A stretch of 9,158 nt of DNA from JBJKRF01 sp046704785. Lineage in GTDB: Bacteria > Chloroflexota > Anaerolineae > Anaerolineales > Villigracilaceae. Below the pieces are notes generated by a model. That model saw nothing but the letters and a program-made list of their open reading frames with translations. It was not told the origin of the DNA and ran no database searches. Shown piece after piece: positions 1 through 6,390 of this stretch (its first letter is position 1; each line of letters begins with the position of its first letter). The position numbers and the translations under genes were made by a program. The stretch is taken from assembly GCA_046704785.1 (NCBI GenBank), contig JBJKRF010000150.1:1-9158 (forward strand). Direction: 5' to 3'.

Positions 1-71
1 TGCTGCGCTTGCGCCAGAACCAGATCAATCAATTCATCGTGGCTCATCTGAGCCAAGTCGTTTCGGGTCAT
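1..71 (-). CDS. Partial gene, probable IS66-type transposase N-terminus
   Basis: An ATG at 71 on the minus strand opens a frame that runs off the left edge after 23 codons. The visible peptide begins MTRNDLAQMSHDELIDLVLA and continues QAQ. A short start of the type 'S-x-[DE]-E-L-I-x-L-[VA]-L-x-x-Q' leading into a coiled coil is common at the N-terminus of IS66-family TnpC transposases, which is the reason for the call. With only 23 residues the identification is tentative; another coiled-coil protein is possible. The gene is divergent from the plus-strand operon, and the 43-bp gap contains the GATAGGGT octamer cluster. Confidence 0.4.
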   Translation of the reverse strand, partial: MTRNDLAQMSHDELIDLVLAQAQ

Positions 72-75
72 CGTG

Positions 76-114
76 ACCCTATCTTACCAAATCTCTTACC
101 CTATCCGATAGGGT
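76..114. promoter_or_regulatory. Cluster of three GATAGGGT octamers (candidate operator)
   Basis: ACCCTATC occurs at 76-83 and again at 98-105, exactly 22 bp apart (about two helical turns). The inverse GATAGGGT follows at 107-114, making a perfect 8+1+8 palindrome (98-114). The cluster fills the gap between two divergent genes, and the palindrome abuts the GTG at 115. The geometry suits a repressor operator controlling one or both genes. A transposon end or chance are alternatives. I see no convincing -35/-10 pair for the plus-strand gene. Confidence 0.4.
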
Positions 115-1305
115 GTGAGTAGATACCCACTGGCGGTCGAACATCTGTGCAATAATGCGCGACGATTGTCGGTGAGGCTGAACGGTGTACAAGCCGACGC
201 ATTGGACGGCATGCCCCAACAGATACGGCTTTATCCGGGTGGGTTGGCGGCAGCATCTCAGGTGATCGAATTATTACGGGATCGTTTACAAGGCTGGGTG
301 AAAGATTATCCACTTCTAGACGGGGCAAACTGGTCGGAGCAATTTCTTCAGCAGAAAGTGGAGACTGCCCTGGAGTTGCTGGATAGCGCAGTGGATGTAC
401 TGCCACATCCGCCGAGTTGGTTCCGCTTGCTACCTTCTCCGGCGAACCGGTTGGCATACCTTGCTTTTGCCACACTTTATCAGCGTCGTGAGTTAGCGCG
501 CTTAACGATATTACGTCAGCAAGCTATCCACACCGTAGAAGTGAAATATGCGATCCTGGTTGGAAAGGAAATAAGGCAGCAGATACACAATATTTGCCAT
601 GAGCTATTGAAGGCTATAGATCAGGCCTCGGAGAGAGTGCAAATATTGCAGGCAGCCATGCAGGGCGCTTGTTTACGGTTGGAAAAACGCATTGGATATC
701 CAGGGCGAGTTGAAACTCTTTTTCGTCAACCGGCAGTGAACCGCAACGTGTACGAATGGGCTTTTGTGCAGGGACATAAACCTGCTGATGAGATGCGTCT
801 ACTTCTGCTTGAGCAGGAAGGCCTGCTTGACGATTGGAAAGCATTGGATGCTCGAAAAATCGAAGCCGCGATTATGTCGTTTGGCCGAGGTCTCTACCAA
901 TTCGTCTGGCATCTCACATTGGATGAGATACTGGCTCAACGGAACGATTCGGAACTGAGTTCCCTTTGGGCCTCCTTATCTCAAAGCGCCGTTCCGCTTT
1001 TGCGTCCTGACTTTGATAGTGTAGGGATGAAGGAAGGGGGGCATACAGTTCAAACTCAAATTTTTCTATGCCAGAGCGCAAGGAATACGCCATTCCTACC
1101 ATTCTTGCACTCGCCGCTTTCTCGTTGGCAGGTGTTTTCGACGGGCGATCCATACCTGGCATGCTGCATCCGCTTGAGATATGGTATCCCATTCTTGGCA
1201 CTGGACAATTTGTATAAGCGAGCGCAGAGCGTTTTCGAGAAAATGGAGCCAGGAGCGCGTGAGCGTTTCTCCCTCTTCGATGGGAAAGCGGGGATTACCT
1301 CATGA
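115..1305 (+). CDS. Unrecognised 396-aa protein, first gene of the RT-CRISPR operon
   Basis: I do not recognise this family. The protein is soluble (no signal peptide or membrane helix) and looks largely helical, with an amphipathic, possibly coiled-coil stretch at about residues 150-192. Tryptophan-rich segments lie near residues 61-73, 102 and 215, and the more ordered C-terminus (about 335-376) reads FSTGDPY then RLRYGIPFLALDNLY. The start is GTG at 115 with no Shine-Dalgarno; an in-frame TAG at 109-111 blocks extension, so the gene may have lost its original 5' end. The next in-frame ATG is at 211, also without an SD. Its TGA overlaps the RNase H start (ATGA, 1302-1305), which implies translational coupling and a shared role. 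Function unknown; an accessory factor of RT-dependent adaptation is only a guess from position. Confidence 0.75.
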   Translation: MSRYPLAVEHLCNNARRLSVRLNGVQADALDGMPQQIRLYPGGLAAASQVIELLRDRLQGWVKDYPLLDGANWSEQFLQQKVETALELLDSAVDVLPHPPSWFRLLPSPANRLAYLAFATLYQRRELARLTILRQQAIHTVEVKYAILVGKEIRQQIHNICHELLKAIDQASERVQILQAAMQGACLRLEKRIGYPGRVETLFRQPAVNRNVYEWAFVQGHKPADEMRLLLLEQEGLLDDWKALDARKIEAAIMSFGRGLYQFVWHLTLDEILAQRNDSELSSLWASLSQSAVPLLRPDFDSVGMKEGGHTVQTQIFLCQSARNTPFLPFLHSPLSRWQVFSTGDPYLACCIRLRYGIPFLALDNLYKRAQSVFEKMEPGARERFSLFDGKAGITS

Positions 1306-1748
1306 TGTTTCGATCTCTCTTTCAAGGCTTGCCACGCTGCGTGCAGGTGCATACGGATGGCGCAATCCGTCCTGAACAAGGGCAGAGCGGATTAGCTGCT
1401 GTGGTGCGCGATGCTGCAGGTAGGATTCACGCCATCTGGACGCGCCGCGCGGGGCGGATGACTTGCAATGAGGCCGAATATGAGGCTGCTATCTTGGCAC
1501 TCGAACGCCTGGTTCAAACCGGAGTTACTGACATAACCCTTTTCAGTGACAGCCAGGTCATGGTGCACCAGATGACCGGAATTGCTTCGGCACAAGCACC
1601 TGCACTGAAACGGGCCCAAGCAAAGTTGCGGGCGCTGGTAGTGCAATTCGAGAGCGTGAGATTCCAACATATCCCACGAGAACAGAATCGATTGGCAGAT
1701 GCCCTGGCCAATGAAACTGCCGATGGACAGGAAGAGCAGTATGGATGA
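1302..1748 (+). CDS. Ribonuclease H (RNase HI family)
   Basis: This 148-aa protein has the length and motif order of a single-domain RNase HI, which cuts the RNA strand of RNA:DNA hybrids with two metal ions. The catalytic carboxylates are all visible: D19 in VHTDGA, E59 in NEAEYEA, D83 in FSDSQ and D133 in NRLADALAN, with H123 in QHIPREQN at the usual late-loop histidine position. The NEAEYEA/FSDSQ style is closer to the archaeal/Bacillus-like type 1 enzymes than to E. coli RnhA. Translation starts at ATG 1302 or the adjacent ATG 1305, coupled to the upstream stop. It overlaps the next gene by 8 nt. Placement two genes before a reverse transcriptase suggests it processes RT-made hybrids; a housekeeping RNase H is the alternative but would not be expected in a cas operon. 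Confidence 0.9.
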   Translation: MMFRSLFQGLPRCVQVHTDGAIRPEQGQSGLAAVVRDAAGRIHAIWTRRAGRMTCNEAEYEAAILALERLVQTGVTDITLFSDSQVMVHQMTGIASAQAPALKRAQAKLRALVVQFESVRFQHIPREQNRLADALANETADGQEEQYG

Positions 1749-1965
1749 GATCGAGCTGATTGAACCCGGCGGGAGGCTTCCCAAAAAGCGGATTGTTGCC
1801 ACAGGACGTTGGGATTCGGCGCCTATTCGCCGCGCGGTGCGCAAAGCTCGTGCGGAAGGGCGCCTGATCGATCTGACCTTTGGCCATGCTTGCCGTTGGG
1901 TCTACTTTATGGATACTGGCCATGTTGTGCTTGGTACAAAAGGATTGGCAGATGAGGGCGACTGA
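1741..1965 (+). CDS. RemA-like DUF370 family small protein
   Basis: The 74-residue product matches the RemA/DUF370 pattern over its length. An N-terminal strand (MDEIELIEPGG) and KKRIVATGRWDSAPIRR correspond to the family's 'R-I-x-x-V-x-x-x-S-A-P-I-[KR]-R'. ARAEGRLIDLTFGH and VYFMDTGHVVL correspond to 'G-K-L-I-D-A-T-x-G' and 'I-T-D-S-x-H-V-I-L'. RemA of Bacillus is a ring-forming DNA-binding regulator of matrix genes. The arginine-rich GRRTR segment of RemA is GHACR here, so DNA contacts may differ. The start at ATG 1741 is chosen because AGGAAGAG (1729-1736) precedes it and it reproduces the family's N-terminus; ATGs at 1699 and 1723 would add atypical residues. It overlaps the RNase H stop by 8 nt. 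Likely a DNA-binding or nucleoid-like factor; its role in adaptation is inferred only. Confidence 0.8.
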   Translation: MDEIELIEPGGRLPKKRIVATGRWDSAPIRRAVRKARAEGRLIDLTFGHACRWVYFMDTGHVVLGTKGLADEGD

Positions 1966-2007
1966 CGCAAATTTTCAGCCGTTAAACATGCGAAATGGAG
2001 GTGCCGG

Positions 2008-3270
2008 ATGACCGATAAGCTGATGGAGCAAATCGCTGTGCCAGAAAACTTACTGGCGGCTTGGCGCGCTGTGCGCGGGAACATTCCCAGATATCGACGT
2101 CGCCGCGCTGCCGGACCAGACGGTATAACGATGGAAGAGTTCGAACGCGAACTCCAGCCACAATTGGCAACTCTACGAGATATGTTGTTGAGTGGACGCT
2201 ATTACCCGATGCCGCCTGCGCGATTCAAGTTACCTAAACGAGGTGGTGGAAAACGGGAAATTGCAGTGCTGACTGTGCGCGAGCGGGTAGCTCAACGAGC
2301 TGCCCAACAGGTGCTGGAGCCGCTTTGGGAGCCGGAATTCTTGCCGTGTAGTTTTGGCTTTCGTCCTGGAACTTCCATTGATCAAGCGGTTACTTATGTT
2401 CATGAGTTCCGGCAACATGGGGAGCGTTGGACGGTGGACGGCGACATCGCTGCTTGTTTTGATAGCATGGATCACGATATTCTGATGGCCCGCATTCATG
2501 CTAAAGTGCGCGACAGACGTGTATTGAAGCTGCTGCAAAATTGGCTTGACTCTGGTCTGATGCAGAGTGGGCTCCCGGTTGATATTGATCCCCAGGCAGC
2601 GATCGATGCCCATAAGAGAAAGAAATTTGTGCAGGATGGCGTGGGTTGGGTGCTGGAAACTGTAGCGGGAGAACCAGATATATATCCAGAAGATTATGGC
2701 GCCGATGCAGATCTTGGGGGCGTGCGCTCCTACGAAAACAACCTGACTCCAAAGCGCTACGCTGGATTGCTGGTGCGCCGGACACTCCTGAGCAGCGTGG
2801 TGCTCAACTCCGGGTTGGTTCGCCCTCATGCTGAGCGGGCTGCGCAAAAAGTAGCCGGGGCGCTGAGAGGATTGGTAGGGACGCCCGCCGGGCGTCGGTT
2901 ACTTAAAAACGGTTCGCTTGTGGCCGGTGGTCTGGCCGGGGTTGCGGCGATTAGTGCATTGGCGGCCTGGTTGCTCAACCGGCGTGCAGGCCCTGCGCCA
3001 ATTGGGGTCTTACAAGGTAGTCCGCTCTCACCTTTGCTTGCGAATATCTACCTGCACCCCTTCGACCAGCAATTGGTGAAAGGTAACTACCATTTGGCAC
3101 GTTTTGCCGACGACTGGATCATTACTTCTGCCGAGCGTGATCACGCTGAGCGTTCCTATAATGACGCCCTACGAGCGTTGGGACGTATCCGGCTCAAGAT
3201 CAATTCACAGAAGACGCGCATTCTGTCGCCGGAAGAACGGCTGGAATGGTTGGGGATCGTAATCCCCTGA
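2008..3270 (+). CDS. CRISPR-associated reverse transcriptase with large internal insertion
   Basis: This is a group II-intron-like RT of 420 aa, not fused to Cas1. Visible blocks: RT1 (AAGPDGIT, 34-41), RT2 (GRYYPMPP to GGGKREIAVL, 63-88), the SFGFRPG motif (115-121), RT3 (VDGDIAACFD, catalytic D146), RT4 (LLQNWLDSGL, 175-184), QGSPLSPLLANIYL (336-349), RT5 FADDW (366-370, catalytic D368/D369) and RT7 (LKINSQKTRIL to EWLGIVIP). The catalytic set is complete; the usual YADD is FADD. Two oddities: residues ~189-330 separate RT4 from the QGSP block, where group II RTs have about a dozen residues, and this insertion includes a strongly hydrophobic stretch (303-323) followed by NRR. The protein also ends right after RT7, without the maturase/thumb domain. 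GGAGGTG (1997-2003) lies 4 nt before ATG 2008. cas1 follows after 36 nt. Expected role: cDNA synthesis for RNA-derived spacers. Confidence 0.92.
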   Translation: MTDKLMEQIAVPENLLAAWRAVRGNIPRYRRRRAAGPDGITMEEFERELQPQLATLRDMLLSGRYYPMPPARFKLPKRGGGKREIAVLTVRERVAQRAAQQVLEPLWEPEFLPCSFGFRPGTSIDQAVTYVHEFRQHGERWTVDGDIAACFDSMDHDILMARIHAKVRDRRVLKLLQNWLDSGLMQSGLPVDIDPQAAIDAHKRKKFVQDGVGWVLETVAGEPDIYPEDYGADADLGGVRSYENNLTPKRYAGLLVRRTLLSSVVLNSGLVRPHAERAAQKVAGALRGLVGTPAGRRLLKNGSLVAGGLAGVAAISALAAWLLNRRAGPAPIGVLQGSPLSPLLANIYLHPFDQQLVKGNYHLARFADDWIITSAERDHAERSYNDALRALGRIRLKINSQKTRILSPEERLEWLGIVIP

Positions 3271-3306
3271 CAATCTGCGCTCTTCTGGCAAAGGAAAGGT
3301 CGAACG

Positions 3307-4368
3307 ATGTCTACTCTTTACATCACCGAACCCGGTACGCAGGTCCACAAAGAAAGTGATCGCTTGATTATCAGGAAAGGCGATGAGATTTTGGATGCCG
3401 TACCGCTTATTAAAATCGATCAGGTGGTATTGATGGGACGCGGCGTGAGCCTGACGACCTCGGCCATGCACGCGCTGACCCGACGCGGCGTGGATGTGGT
3501 CTATCTTTCTGGAGGTGGGCGTTTTATATCGCGTGTTATTGGGCAGGAACACAAACACAGTCGTCTGCGCCAGCTACAAGCCCTATCTGCTGCAGACGAG
3601 GCGTTTACCTTGCATGTTGCCAGCTCTATTGTGACCGGCAAGGTCTCGAACCAACGTGTCCTGGTCCAACGTCACGCCGAACGCGCTCCCTGGGGCAGGA
3701 ATGCCTTGGCAATGATGGACGAGATGGCCTACCGTGCCGAAGGTGCTCGCACGCTGGACGAACTGCGCGGATTCGAGGGGAATGGCGCAAAGGAATATTT
3801 CGGCCTGTTCCGCCGTCTGCTTAAACCACCCATAGATGGGCAATCCTGGGGATTTGAGCGTCGCGCCTATTACCCGCCACCAGACCCCGTTAATGCATTG
3901 CTTTCCTTTGCCTATTCCATGTTATTGCGCGATATGACAACTGCCTGCGAGTTGATCGGTTTGGACCCCTATCTCGGTTTCTTTCATGTGATCGACTACG
4001 GTCGTCCCTCGATGGCGCTGGATCTGATCGAGGAATTTCGACCGGTCGTGGCTGATTCCATTGTGTTGGAAGCCATTAACCGTCCTTATGTAAGTTTGCA
4101 GGACTTCGAAACGGTAGATTTGAGCGAGGAGGAAGAAGAGCGCCCCACGGACCAAGAACCTCGTAACAGCACGCGGGCGGTGTACCTTTCCAAGAGTGGG
4201 CGCGAAAAGCTCATCCAGCTTTACGAGGCAAGAGTGACGCAAGACAGCTTTACCACGCCTGACGGAACACAAGCCTCCTACCGTTCGATATTTCGGTTGC
4301 AGGCCCAACAGATGGCACGCTTGGTTCTGGGGGAAACCCGCCAATATACTCCTTTTACCATCCGTTAA
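3307..4368 (+). CDS. cas1: CRISPR-associated endonuclease/integrase Cas1
   Basis: Cas1 is the integrase subunit that joins prespacers to the leader-proximal repeat, acting with Cas2. The 353-aa protein has the N-terminal beta domain (LYITEPGTQVHKE..., VPLIKIDQVVLMG, GVDVVYLSGGGRF) and the helical catalytic domain. Metal-binding residues are visible: E157 in LRGFEGNGA, H227 in GFFHVIDYGRPSMA, and D239/E242 in LDLIEEFRP. Length is slightly above the usual ~330 because of an acidic loop (EEEEE, 274-278) before the AVYLSKSGREKL segment. AGGAAAGG (3292-3299) gives a good ribosome binding site 7 nt before the ATG. It is stand-alone, unlike the RT-Cas1 fusions of many type III systems, but sits immediately behind the RT gene and before cas2. 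It appears intact and active. Confidence 0.97.
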   Translation: MSTLYITEPGTQVHKESDRLIIRKGDEILDAVPLIKIDQVVLMGRGVSLTTSAMHALTRRGVDVVYLSGGGRFISRVIGQEHKHSRLRQLQALSAADEAFTLHVASSIVTGKVSNQRVLVQRHAERAPWGRNALAMMDEMAYRAEGARTLDELRGFEGNGAKEYFGLFRRLLKPPIDGQSWGFERRAYYPPPDPVNALLSFAYSMLLRDMTTACELIGLDPYLGFFHVIDYGRPSMALDLIEEFRPVVADSIVLEAINRPYVSLQDFETVDLSEEEEERPTDQEPRNSTRAVYLSKSGREKLIQLYEARVTQDSFTTPDGTQASYRSIFRLQAQQMARLVLGETRQYTPFTIR

Positions 4369-4416
4369 GCTCTGTTTTCTACCTGGAAGAGAGCAGACGG
4401 TAGCCGAGTAAGTCTT

Positions 4417-4701
4417 ATGCCGACCCAACAATTCCTCGTTGTCAGTTACGATATCAGCTCCGATAGCCGCCGCCGCAAAGTGATGAAAGCCATGGAAGGC
4501 TTTGGCAGGCGCGTGCAATACAGCGTCTTCGAATGCTTGTTGACGCCTGCACAGATCACCCAGATGCAGCGTAGACTGAAGAAACTGGTGGGGAAAGATG
4601 ACAGCGTACGCCTGTATTTCATCAGTGCGGACGATGTCAAGCGCATTGCCCTGCTGGGCGGCGCCAATGTGATAGCCGACCGTCCCTTCATTTTGCATTG
4701 A
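4417..4701 (+). CDS. cas2: CRISPR-associated protein Cas2
   Basis: The 94-aa protein has normal Cas2 length and the ferredoxin-like pattern: first strand FLVVSYDISSDSRRRKV with the conserved Asp (D12), then RRVQYSVFECLLTPAQ, a middle helix (QITQMQRRLKKLV), and the strand DSVRLYFISADD. Cas2 dimers bridge two Cas1 dimers in the spacer-integration complex. It lies 48 nt behind cas1; the gap has no strong terminator and only a weak SD-like AGTAAG, so translation may depend on cas1 readthrough. The last residues (ADRPFILH) are the usual beta tail that docks on Cas1. Nothing is missing. Confidence 0.95.
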   Translation: MPTQQFLVVSYDISSDSRRRKVMKAMEGFGRRVQYSVFECLLTPAQITQMQRRLKKLVGKDDSVRLYFISADDVKRIALLGGANVIADRPFILH

Positions 4702-4731
4702 GCATGATAGAATTAACGCAGGATACGCCTC

Positions 4732-4960
4732 ATGACCAGGAAACAGGCGCTTTTGCGCGCAAAACGTGTTCAGATTCTACAAGCCGCTGCCCGCTACGGG
4801 GTGCAACGGTTGCGCGTGTTTGGTTCGGTAGCGCGCGGAACGGACGACCGGGAAAGCGATATTGATTTTTTGGTGGAACTCGCACCAGATCGCAGTTTGC
4901 TCGACCTGAGGGAGGCTATTCATAAAAACCCAAATCGAGGACATTCTGGCCAACCTGTGA
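4732..4960 (+). pseudogene. Remnant of MNT nucleotidyltransferase, possibly joined to HEPN tail
   Basis: The frame from ATG 4732 starts as a MNT-type minimal nucleotidyltransferase: VQRLRVFGSVARG (residues 24-36) then ESDIDFLVEL with metal-binding D43 and D45. After LLDLRE (about residue 61) homology stops. The rest of the domain, including the third acidic residue, is missing, and the frame runs into basic low-similarity residues to a stop at 5041-5043, overlapping the end of the convergent WYL gene. In the +1 frame, 4922-4960 reads IKTQIEDILANL followed by TGA, which looks like the C-terminus of a HEPN/DUF86 protein, the normal downstream partner of MNT. I infer an internal deletion in a MNT-HEPN toxin-antitoxin pair that removed most of both genes. 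The HEPN part rests on 12 residues and is tentative; the truncated nucleotidyltransferase is clear. Confidence 0.75.
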
Positions 4961-4973
4961 CGCGTAAGAAAGC

Positions 4974-6149
4974 TCAGAATGTTCCGGGCACTTCCATGCG
5001 GTCGAGGCGGAAGAGGCGGTTGCCTTTGCGGGTGTGGCAATAGGCCGAAACGTACGTGTGGCCGCCGCGCTGCTCCAGGGCCAGGGGCGTGATACGGCGC
5101 ACTTCGGGCCGTTCGCCGCTTGGGGCATGATAGAGCATGTCGAAAGCCTGCTGCAATTGGATAGCCTGTACGATGAAGTCGCGCAGGGAGACGGGCGCTC
5201 CCAGGGGTTGCAACAGCTCAACCTGGGAGAAGTGAGTGCGCTTTCCCCGCAGGTGGTTTTCACCATCCCCAACCTGTTCTCCCTCGAAGGCGTAGACGCC
5301 CCGTCGCGCCAGCATCGCCAGCAAACGGGGCGCCTGGCTTGGGTCCACGCTGACGTGGCGCGGAGAGAGCATACGCTCAAAATAAGGGCGCAAAGCCGGG
5401 GAGCGACGTAGCTGGCGGAGTTCCGCCGGAGAGGAGAACTCCAGCAAGAGACCGCTGGACAGGCGCAGAACCGGCTGCCCGAGGATGCGAGCGCGCAGAT
5501 TTCCGGGGAGAGACGCAGCGGTTCCCTGTTCGATGACCTCGATCAGTTCTTCCGGTTTTCCGCGTTGAGCGGCCTGGCGTAGTGCTTTATCATCCAGGGA
5601 ATAGCTGAACGGCGCAATGGGAGTGAGAAACGTTTCGAGTTTCCATAAGCGCGACCAGTTGACAGGGGAAGGAATGAAAAGCCTGTCTGCTTCGATGTAC
5701 CAGGGCGTTTCCCAGAGGAGGGTAGGCGCGGGGTGGAGACTGAGAACGACTTTTCCCCATAGGCTCAGATGGTTATCGCAGCAAATTCCCAGCGCCTGCA
5801 AGCCGGGGAGTAAGATAGAGTCGGTGGTTTGCAGGACCTGCCCGTATTGTAGGCGGCGCAGCAGCCTGGCCCGCCACATCCGGTTTTTTCGGCCATGCGA
5901 GGCCGCCTGCCAGGCTTGTAAAAGATGACGGGTTTGGTCTTCGGGCGGCCAGCAAAGCCACTGATGAAAGAAGCCGGTTGGATGGCCCTGTGGATTTAGG
6001 AAGGCAGCTTGTTGGCACAAAGCGAGCCAGAAAGGCAGGCGGGGTTGGAGCGGCAAGCCCAATTGGCGAAAGAAACCGGAGATGTGCGACGGTGGAGTCT
6101 TGTTTCGGAAGGCAGAAAGCAGCGTGAATAGCATCCAGATCGCGGTCAT
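4974..6149 (-). CDS. XPB-N-like/WYL-domain protein, putative CRISPR regulator
   Basis: The 391-aa protein has two recognisable parts. Residues ~145-288 resemble the XPB N-terminal-like 'helicase C3' domain (YIEADRLFIPSP, then SLDDKALRQAAQRG, PAELRQLRRSPALRPYFERMLSPRHVSVDP, LLAMLARRGVYAFEGE); no helicase ATPase motifs are present. Residues ~325-388 are a WYL domain: FIVQAIQLQQAFDMLY, ITPLALEQRGGHTYVSAYC and LFRLDRMEV, the core WYL reading TYV. WYL domains bind ligands or nucleic acid and regulate several CRISPR systems; Sll7009 and Cas13d-associated WYL1 are examples. ATG 6149 is preferred over the ATG at 6266 because homology-like sequence begins there and a strong promoter lies just upstream (-10 at 6157-6162), leaving no room for a leader. 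The gene converges on cas2 and diverges from the CRISPR array. It is not Cas6: no glycine-rich loop or ferredoxin folds are seen. Confidence 0.85.
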   Translation of the reverse strand: MTAIWMLFTLLSAFRNKTPPSHISGFFRQLGLPLQPRLPFWLALCQQAAFLNPQGHPTGFFHQWLCWPPEDQTRHLLQAWQAASHGRKNRMWRARLLRRLQYGQVLQTTDSILLPGLQALGICCDNHLSLWGKVVLSLHPAPTLLWETPWYIEADRLFIPSPVNWSRLWKLETFLTPIAPFSYSLDDKALRQAAQRGKPEELIEVIEQGTAASLPGNLRARILGQPVLRLSSGLLLEFSSPAELRQLRRSPALRPYFERMLSPRHVSVDPSQAPRLLAMLARRGVYAFEGEQVGDGENHLRGKRTHFSQVELLQPLGAPVSLRDFIVQAIQLQQAFDMLYHAPSGERPEVRRITPLALEQRGGHTYVSAYCHTRKGNRLFRLDRMEVPGTF

Positions 6150-6156
6150 GGGAAGG

Positions 6157-6185
6157 ATTGTATGCTGTTTGAAGCAGCCTGACAA
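6157..6185 (-). promoter_or_regulatory. Sigma70-type promoter of the WYL gene (leaderless)
   Basis: On the minus strand TTGTCA (6185-6180) and TACAAT (6162-6157) are separated by exactly 17 bp, each one base from consensus. Only 7 nt lie between the -10 box and the ATG at 6149, so transcription would begin at or within a base or two of the start codon. That fits the absence of a Shine-Dalgarno sequence. Confidence 0.65.
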
Positions 6186-6381
6186 ATGGAAAACATTGTG
6201 CCGATTTTCGCATGCAGGTGAAACCCGTTCGCAAAATGTGAAAGAGCGTGAAAATACGAGTTCCAATGAGTTGGGAAGCGCAGCGTGGATTCATGAATAG
6301 AAGGTTCTTGAGAGGTTTGGATGAGTTCTGGCGTTGGTAAATCCGGGGTTCGCAACGTTGGTACAAGCGGGCGGAAAAGTA

Positions 6382-6390
6382 TGCTACAAT
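6382..6390 (+). promoter_or_regulatory. Extended -10 promoter of the CRISPR array
   Basis: TGCTACAAT is an extended -10 element (TG at 6382-6383, TACAAT at 6385-6390). A start near 6397 would put the first repeat about 30 nt downstream. A -35-like TTGGTA (6358-6363) is 21 bp upstream, too far to be ideal, so the promoter would rely on the extended -10. The -10 hexamer is identical to that of the divergent WYL promoter. Confidence 0.5.

Noticed and set aside
2008..3270. RT as the maturase of a group II intron
   Set aside because: No intron domain V/VI structure is evident around it, it lacks maturase and endonuclease domains, and it lies 36 nt before cas1 in an operon.
3252..3270. Hairpin GGGGAT-CGTA-ATCCCC at the RT stop as a terminator before cas1
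   Set aside because: The 6-bp stem has no following T tract and lies inside the last RT codons; at most a weak attenuation or mRNA-processing element.
3205..3306. RT-Cas1 fusion broken by a frameshift
   Set aside because: Cas1 has its own good ribosome binding site (3292-3299) and complete N-terminus, and the RT ends cleanly, so separate genes are the simpler reading.
4369..4416. Separate promoter for cas2
   Set aside because: No credible -35/-10 pair in the 48-nt gap; cotranscription with cas1 is more likely.
4974..6266. Minus-strand gene next to the array as Cas6, or as a 430-aa protein starting at 6266
   Set aside because: The C-terminus has a clear WYL pattern and the middle an XPB-N-like pattern, with no Cas6 glycine-rich loop. 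The extra 39 residues lie upstream of a strong promoter and look non-coding.
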